Below, one piece after another: positions 5,718 through 9,956 of a stretch of 9,956 nt of DNA. Position numbers and translations under genes: made by a program. The first letter of the stretch is position 1; each line of letters starts with the position of its first letter. The stretch comes from Candidatus Dormiibacterota bacterium (GTDB taxonomy: Bacteria; Chloroflexota; Dormibacteria; Dormibacterales; Dormibacteraceae). Below the pieces are notes generated by a model, which was given only the letters and a program-made list of their open reading frames with translations, searched no databases and was not told the origin of the DNA. The DNA is taken from contig PLYD01000245.1 in the NCBI GenBank assembly GCA_003151665.1, forward strand, positions 4,123 to 14,078. Reading direction: 5' to 3'.

Positions 5718-7091
5718 TTACGCCAGCTTACCGGCCAGCTCTCCGAGGGCGGCTCCCAGCACTCGATTGAATGCCGGGAACGGGTGGATCACATCGGACA
5801 GGGCGCGGAGCGGAGTTCCCACCTTCACTGCGAGGACCAGCTCGCCCAGGATTTCGCCGGCCCTCGGGCTGGCCAGAGTGGCGCCGACCAACACCCCTCG
5901 CCGCCGATCTGCGACCAGCTTCAGCAGCCCGCCGTGAAAGTCGTGGATGTAGCCGCGAGCACTCTCAGCCGGGTCAATCGAGACGGTCTCGATGTCGATC
6001 CCCTGCTCGCGGGCGGCGGCTTCTGAGAGACCGACCGAGGCCACCTCCGGGTCGGTGAAGGTCACACGTGGCACGGCTGTATGGTCGGCGCGTGCGTCCT
6101 CCCCGCGAATGCGCCGTGCGACCACCTGGCCGTGGTAGTACGCGAGGTGGGTGAAGCCTCCGATCCCCGTCACGTCGCCAGTCCCGTAGACACCGGTGGC
6201 GGCTTCCAGCGTCACCGGATCGACCTTCAGCCAGCCCCGCTCGGTGCGTGGTAAGCCGGCGCCCTCCCAGGCTTCGAAGTTGGCTCTTCGGCCGGTGGCG
6301 ACGAGCAGCTGCTCGGCCGTCACGCGCGTGCCTGACTTCATCTTGAGGACAACCCCGGCGTCACCTTTCTCGACTCCGACGCAGGGGTCGCCTGCGATCA
6401 GCTCGATGCCGTCGGCTTCGAGGTGCGGCTTCAATGTTGCCCCGGCCTCCGGCTCTTCCTGCCCGAGGAACCGCGGCCCCGCCTCGATGATCGTCACCTT
6501 TGAGCCGAAGCGTGCGTACGCCTGGCCCAGCTCCAGACCGATGGCGCCGCCCCCGAGTACTGCGAGGGAGATGGGTAGCTCGCGAGGCAGCGTCGCCTGC
6601 CGGTTCGTCCAGTACTCCACGGAGTCGAGGCCCGGAATCGGAGGGATCGACGCGGTGCTGCCATTGGCGATCACCACCGCCTTTTGCGCGATATAACGTT
6701 CGCCTCCGACCTCGACTGTCCTGTGGTCTATCAGCTTGCCGTTCCCGCGCACGAGCGTCGCCCCGGTTGATTGCAGGGCTGCCGCCGGCCGCGTGTCATC
6801 CAGGTCGCGCGCCATCCACAAAACCCGCTTCGAGATTTTCGGGAAGTCGAGCTCCCACTCCACGCGGGATGCCGCCAGCAGCCGCGCGCGTTCGGCCTCC
6901 TTGAGCGTCTCGCCGGACCGCAGCAGCGTCTTCGAAGGCATGCAACCCCAGTACGGACATTCGCCGCCGACCAGCTCACGCTCGATCACGACCAGAGTCA
7001 GGCCGCTGCCTTCGAGCCCGCCGGCGATCGCCTCGCCGGCAACTCCGCCTCCCAGACACACAACGTCAAATTCCTGCGGCAACGTCTCCAC
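5718..7091 (-). CDS. FAD-dependent pyridine nucleotide-disulfide oxidoreductase (dihydrolipoyl dehydrogenase / mercuric reductase-like)
   Basis: This 457-residue class I flavoprotein disulfide reductase has the FAD-binding GGGVAGE (14-20), the redox-active disulfide in GGECPYWGCMPSK (Cys45 and Cys50), the NAD(P)-binding GGGAIGLELG (180-189), ATGRR (265-269) and the second FAD motif YGTGD (302-306). The C-terminal dimerisation domain follows. The C-terminal base is only partly conserved: His436 is present in VIHPFPAF, but the HPTLSE glutamate of genuine lipoamide dehydrogenase is not. It lacks the N-terminal metal-binding domain and C-terminal Cys pair of MerA. No 2-oxoacid dehydrogenase genes are nearby, so the electron acceptor is unknown. 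The start is GTG 7091, or TTG 7082, which has better spacing from GGAGGTGGAG. Either way it overlaps the end of the upstream ABC ATPase gene, so the two are probably translated together. It converges with the ECF operon across 20 bp without a visible terminator. Confidence 0.88.
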   Translation of the reverse strand: METLPQEFDVVCLGGGVAGEAIAGGLEGSGLTLVVIERELVGGECPYWGCMPSKTLLRSGETLKEAERARLLAASRVEWELDFPKISKRVLWMARDLDDTRPAAALQSTGATLVRGNGKLIDHRTVEVGGERYIAQKAVVIANGSTASIPPIPGLDSVEYWTNRQATLPRELPISLAVLGGGAIGLELGQAYARFGSKVTIIEAGPRFLGQEEPEAGATLKPHLEADGIELIAGDPCVGVEKGDAGVVLKMKSGTRVTAEQLLVATGRRANFEAWEGAGLPRTERGWLKVDPVTLEAATGVYGTGDVTGIGGFTHLAYYHGQVVARRIRGEDARADHTAVPRVTFTDPEVASVGLSEAAAREQGIDIETVSIDPAESARGYIHDFHGGLLKLVADRRRGVLVGATLASPRAGEILGELVLAVKVGTPLRALSDVIHPFPAFNRVLGAALGELAGKLA

Positions 7092-8052
7092 CTCCAGCGT
7101 CGCTTGCGCGCCGCAACGATTCCAGCAACGACTTCGCAGTAAAAGTCCCCAAGTAACGCTCGCCGTCGAAAACCGCCGCGGCCTCGGTGGGACTTGCCAG
7201 CGCGGCAGCGAACGCCTCGCTCAGCGTGCTCGTCGGCGAGACTCGCGGCTCAACGGCCGCCGGTCCTGACGCGGGGTGCTCCAGAGTGGTCAAGTCGATC
7301 TGCTTGACCGACATCCGGCGAACCAGGCGCTCGCGACCGAGGAATTCCGCGACGTAGTCACTGGCCGGGCGGGTGAGAATCGCCTCGGGCGTGTCGTACT
7401 GGGCGATCTTTGCTTGCATCTGCAAGAGGCAGATGCGGTCGCCGACCATCACCGCCTCATCGATGTCGTGCGTCACGAACACGACCGTCTTGCGCATCGA
7501 ACGCTGGATGCGGATGAACTCCTGCTGCAAGCGCTCGCGTGTGATTCGATCCACTGCTCCAAATGGTTCGTCCATCAAAAGGATCGGCGGGTCGGCTCCA
7601 AGGGCGCGCGCGAAGCCGACGCGCTGCCGCTGGCCTCCGGAGAGCTGGTGCGGATACCTACTGCGATATTCCTTCGGGTCGAGGCCGACGAGCTCGAGCA
7701 GCTCGTCCACTCGCACTTTGATCCGCGCCCGGTCCCAATCCCACAGCCGCGGCACGGTGCCGACGTTGTCGCCGACTGTCATGTGCGGGAACAGTCCTGT
7801 GTTCTGAATGACGTAACCCATCCTCAGCCGTAGCTTTGGGGGGTCCACCGCGCTCGTGTCCTCTCCATCGATGAGGATTCGCCCGCTGTCAGGGTCGATA
7901 AGCCGGTTGATCATGCGCAGCGTCGTTGTCTTGCCGCAGCCCGATGGGCCGATCAAAACGCATGTCTCGCCACCCTTGATGTCAAGGGTCAGGTCCCGCA
8001 CCGCATTCGACCCGCGGGCGAACTCCTTGTTTACGTTCTCCAATCGGATCAC
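7066..8052 (-). CDS. Osmoprotectant (glycine betaine/choline-type) ABC transporter ATP-binding protein, OpuCA/ProV-like
   Basis: The chosen start, GTG 8052-8050, gives 328 residues beginning VIRLENVNKEF, which matches the family's usual N-terminus; the open frame further upstream encodes unrelated residues and runs into the group II intron. Motifs: Walker A GPSGCGKTT (about 35-43), Q-loop VIQNTGLFPHM (81-91), signature LSGGQRQR (137-144), Walker B LLMDEP (158-163), switch His195 in THD. The TTTLRMINRLI and DRITRERLQQEF stretches are typical of betaine/choline importers. The C-terminal segment (about 271-315: SPTSTLSEAF ... VFDGERYLGTFTAKSLLE) looks like a single CBS-type repeat, where OpuCA normally has a tandem pair. 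CBS domains sense ionic strength or nucleotides in this family. No permease or binding-protein gene is in the window; the expected upstream DNA is displaced by the intron. It overlaps the downstream oxidoreductase gene by 26 bp. Confidence 0.85.
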   Translation of the reverse strand: MIRLENVNKEFARGSNAVRDLTLDIKGGETCVLIGPSGCGKTTTLRMINRLIDPDSGRILIDGEDTSAVDPPKLRLRMGYVIQNTGLFPHMTVGDNVGTVPRLWDWDRARIKVRVDELLELVGLDPKEYRSRYPHQLSGGQRQRVGFARALGADPPILLMDEPFGAVDRITRERLQQEFIRIQRSMRKTVVFVTHDIDEAVMVGDRICLLQMQAKIAQYDTPEAILTRPASDYVAEFLGRERLVRRMSVKQIDLTTLEHPASGPAAVEPRVSPTSTLSEAFAAALASPTEAAAVFDGERYLGTFTAKSLLESLRRASDAGGGDVAAGI

Positions 8053-8107
8053 GGGCTCGTTTACCGTAATCGAATGGTGCGTCCTGAAAGCTGGACCAGA
8101 CCAGCGA
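8053..8107. other. Short upstream region of the ABC ATPase gene / 5' exon flank of the group II intron
   Basis: About 55 bp separate the likely ATPase start from the proposed intron boundary. On the minus strand no convincing -10/-35 pair or strong ribosome binding site is visible. On the plus strand the last 15 bases hold two CCAG copies and would be the intron-binding sites. CCAGACC (8096-8102) is an exact complement of GGTCTGG (8378-8384) inside the intron. Confidence 0.45.
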
Positions 8108-8160
8108 GTGTGAGTCTCGTCCGGGTAATCGCCCGAGAGCCCGGTAGCAGGCCCCAGCAG

Positions 8161-8176
8161 GATGGTGAGAACCATC
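8161..8176 (+). repeat. Perfect 6-bp hairpin with GAGA tetraloop in the intron 5' region
   Basis: GATGGT (8161-8166) and ACCATC (8171-8176) enclose GAGA. A GNRA loop of this type commonly docks into receptors elsewhere in group II ribozymes. Its position about 53 nt from the proposed intron start supports this stretch being RNA-coding intron rather than protein-coding. Confidence 0.5.
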
Positions 8177-8600
8177 AGGCCGAGCGGGGCGTCATAAGCC
8201 TCTGTGGAGGAAGCAAGAGTGCGGGCCGTAGCAACGTGCGAGTCCTGTCAGCCTCGACACACAAACAATGGGGGAGCCGAGCCGCTCATTTCACGGCGAA
8301 GGCCATGTCCGGCAGGGCCTCATCGGGCCAGTGTCCTGCCGGGTCCCTCCGGGGTAGGTGGATCGGCACGCACTCAAGGTCTGGATCGGAACAGGAGAGA
8401 CCCGTCTGTGCAGCCTCGTCAGCAAAGACCGCTCGTATAAGCCGATGGTAAAATCGAGCGGAGCACAGCGGGAGTCCGGCGGGGTGGTAGTACTGCGAAG
8501 TGGCGGGAAGCGCCCCGACTTTGGTCGTGCTGGCAGCGGAGGTAAGCGTCAGGGCATGGCCGGGACCACCCGGTCCGACAACCCCCATGGGCATGAGCCG

Positions 8601-9896
8601 ATGGACAAGGTGCGAAAACTCCAACGCCGGCTATACGTGGCGGCCAAGCGGTCGCCGGAGCGGCGCTTCCCGGCTCTGTTGGACCGGATCTTCAGGAGTG
8701 ACGTTCTGAAGGAAGCTTGGAGGCGGGTGCGCTCGAATCGGGGAGCGGCCGGGGTGGATCGGGAGACCCTGGCGGACGTCGAGGAATATGGCGTGGAGCG
8801 AATGCTCCAAGACCTCCAAGACGCGCTCCGAGCAGGTCGCTACCGACCGTCGCCGGTAAGGCGGCGGAGTATCCCGAAGCCAGATGGCGGCGTGCGGCCG
8901 CTGGGCATACCGACGGTCCGGGACCGGGTGGCGCAGCAGGCGGCGAAGCTGGTGCTGGAGCCGATCTTCGAGGCGGATTTTCTCGACTCGTCGTACGGCT
9001 ACCGGCCGAAGCGGAGCGCGACTGCGGCGCTGGAGTGCATCCGGGAATCGTTCATTGAAGGGTGCACTTGGGTTCTGGAGCTGGACATCCGCAGCTACTT
9101 TGACTCCATCGACCACCAGAGGTTGTTGGGCTACGTCGAGTCGAGGGTGTCCGACCGGAGGGTGGTCAAGCTGGTCCGCAAGTGGCTTGAAGCAGGTGTG
9201 ATGGAGGAAGGTGTTCGCCGCGAGACGGTCACGGGGACGCCGCAGGGCGGGGTGATCTCGCCGCTGCTTGCCAACATCTACTTGCACGCCTTGGACAAGG
9301 CCTGGTCAAAGCGGGGTCATGGCCGGTTGGTGCGTTATGCCGACGATGCTGTGGTCTTGTGTCAAAGCCGGGCGGAGGCTGAGGCGGCCCTGGAACTGAT
9401 GAGGGAAGTCCTCGGCGAACTGGGACTGGAGCTGCATCCGGAGAAGACGCGGATCGTAGACCTCAGAGAAGGCCGGAAAGGTTTCGACTTCCTTGGTTGC
9501 CACTTCCATGCTCGGGTCTCAGGCCAGATGTTGGAGCGCGGTATTCGTCGCTACTACCTGCATCGATGGCCGTCGGCACGAAGCATGAAGCGGGTGCGCC
9601 AGCGGGTGAAGGAGCTGACTGGTCGGGACCGCAACGGAGTGAAGGATGTCCGAGTGTTGATCTCGGACCTGAATCCAATCCTGCGCGGCTGGGGCAACTA
9701 TTTCCGTACCGGCAACGCCGCGCGCAAGTTCAACCAGCTGGACTCGTATGTGTGGCTACGCCTTAAACGCTTCGTCGTGAAGCGCTATGGCCGTAACTTA
9801 CGGGCAGGTCGGGCAGAACAGTGGACTAGCGAGTTTTTCTGGCAGCACGGACTGCACCGACTGCGGGGCACTGTCCGTTATCCGGGGGCAGCGTAA
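8601..9896 (+). CDS. ltrA: Group II intron reverse transcriptase/maturase (no endonuclease domain)
   Basis: From ATG 8601 the product is 431 residues: an N-terminal RT0 region (KVRKLQRRLYVAAK), fingers with GAAGVDRETL and SIPKPDGGVRPLGIPTVRDR, then ELDIRSYFDSIDH with catalytic Asp162, GTPQGGVISPLLANIYLH (212-229), and YADD at 246-249 supplying the other two catalytic Asp. The thumb/maturase domain X contains NPILRGWGNYFRTGN (about 358-372) and ends with HGLHRLRGTVRYPGAA. There is no C-terminal HNH endonuclease, so insertion would rely on nicks or replication forks to supply a primer. It acts as a cofactor for splicing of its own intron RNA and copies the intron into DNA during retrohoming. 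The frame is open from GTG 8358, but that section encodes intron ribozyme sequence. ATG 8556 is the main alternative start. The ORF looks intact and all catalytic residues are present. Confidence 0.92.
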   Translation: MDKVRKLQRRLYVAAKRSPERRFPALLDRIFRSDVLKEAWRRVRSNRGAAGVDRETLADVEEYGVERMLQDLQDALRAGRYRPSPVRRRSIPKPDGGVRPLGIPTVRDRVAQQAAKLVLEPIFEADFLDSSYGYRPKRSATAALECIRESFIEGCTWVLELDIRSYFDSIDHQRLLGYVESRVSDRRVVKLVRKWLEAGVMEEGVRRETVTGTPQGGVISPLLANIYLHALDKAWSKRGHGRLVRYADDAVVLCQSRAEAEAALELMREVLGELGLELHPEKTRIVDLREGRKGFDFLGCHFHARVSGQMLERGIRRYYLHRWPSARSMKRVRQRVKELTGRDRNGVKDVRVLISDLNPILRGWGNYFRTGNAARKFNQLDSYVWLRLKRFVVKRYGRNLRAGRAEQWTSEFFWQHGLHRLRGTVRYPGAA

Positions 9897-9956
9897 CCAT
9901 GCGAAGAAGACCATCGGTGAGCCGAGTGCAGGTCGGGTAAGGGGACGACATTGCTG
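9897..9956 (+). other. Non-coding tail after the maturase ORF (intron domain IV end and possible domain V start)
   Basis: These 60 bases have no gene. AAGACCATCGGTGAGCCGAGTGC resembles the run-in to domain V of related introns, where GAGCC opens the catalytic hairpin. The remaining 27 nt (GTCG...CGAC pairing possible at 9933-9936 and 9947-9950) do not supply the expected complementary strand. Either domain V lies beyond the window or it is interrupted here. Confidence 0.4.

Larger units (their letters stand above)
8108..9956 (+). mobile_element. Group II intron (ribozyme plus maturase ORF), 3' end not seen
   Basis: A group II intron is required by the maturase-type reverse transcriptase. It is supported by about 490 nt of highly structured non-coding DNA upstream of the ORF, as expected for ribozyme domains I-III. 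The proposed 5' end is GTGTG at 8108-8112, matching the GUGYG consensus; GTGCG at 8219-8223 is the main alternative. Within the first 70 nt is a perfect GATGGT-GAGA-ACCATC hairpin (8161-8176) with a GNRA-type tetraloop, a common tertiary-contact element in domain I. The maturase ORF would sit in domain IV. After the ORF, GAGCCGAGTGC (9919-9929) looks like the 5' strand of domain V, but its complementary strand is not found before the window ends. The intron is inserted in front of the osmoprotectant ATPase gene, in the opposite orientation to it. Confidence 0.75.

Noticed and set aside
8065..8175. Longer N-terminus of the ABC ATPase starting at ATG 8175
   Set aside because: The added residues do not resemble ABC proteins and come largely from the proposed intron; the family N-terminus fits GTG 8052.
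8520..8533. TTTGGTC-G-TGCTGG as adjacent EBS2/EBS1 for exon 8094-8106
   Set aside because: The pairing is possible only with wobble pairs and benefits from the repeated CCAG in the exon. It lies close to the ORF rather than in domain I, and two exon-binding loops one base apart would be unusual.
8631..9287. Minus-strand 218-codon open frame opposite the reverse transcriptase
   Set aside because: It is the antisense shadow of conserved RT motifs and has no recognisable protein features.
8358..9896. Reading the RT as a 512-residue protein from GTG 8358, or as a retron, DGR or antiphage RT
   Set aside because: The extra N-terminal residues come from intron ribozyme sequence. The YADD motif, GTPQGG block and domain X (RGWGNYFR) are those of group II maturases, and no retron ncRNA, template repeat or accessory effector gene is visible.

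Overview
The window is high-GC bacterial DNA with short intergenic gaps, overlapping genes and frequent GTG or TTG starts. The proteins look most like those of a soil or environmental bacterium from the Actinobacteriota, Chloroflexota or Candidatus Dormibacterota side of the tree. That placement is an impression from protein style and the absence of any outer-membrane cobalamin machinery, and it was not tested by a search.

Layout. Positions 1-321 hold the 3' end of a degenerate GGDEF-like protein, overlapped by a histidine phosphatase (318-884). A small cupin protein lies convergently on the minus strand (899-1234), and a ComB-like 2-phosphosulfolactate phosphatase reads away from it (1249-1977). 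Directly after comB comes a cobalamin riboswitch (about 1980-2128). A leader hairpin that buries the ribosome binding site follows (2169-2221), and then a tight four-gene operon (2230-5697). The operon encodes a DUF4430/transcobalamin-like lipoprotein, an ECF transporter T component, a fused double ABC ATPase (A-A') and an ECF S component. The genes overlap or touch (TAATG, a 49-bp overlap, TTGA), which suggests translational coupling. Together they look like a B12-repressed cobalamin (or corrinoid) importer with a surface-anchored binding lipoprotein.

The operon runs convergently, with a 20-bp gap, into two overlapping minus-strand genes. These are a flavin-dependent pyridine nucleotide-disulfide oxidoreductase (5718-7091) and, upstream of it, an OpuCA/ProV-type osmoprotectant ABC ATPase (7066-8052). 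No permease or binding protein for that ATPase is visible.

The right end (about 8108-9956) is a plus-strand group II intron with a complete reverse transcriptase/maturase ORF. It is inserted about 55 bp in front of the likely start of the ABC ATPase, so it separates that gene from its original upstream DNA. The intron's 3' end (domains V-VI) is not recognisable inside the window.

The most informative observation is in the riboswitch leader. The B12 box is exactly complementary over 8 nt to the arm that sequesters the Shine-Dalgarno sequence, so a complete translational on/off switch can be read from the sequence. I saw no tRNA, rRNA, CRISPR array or clear intrinsic terminator.
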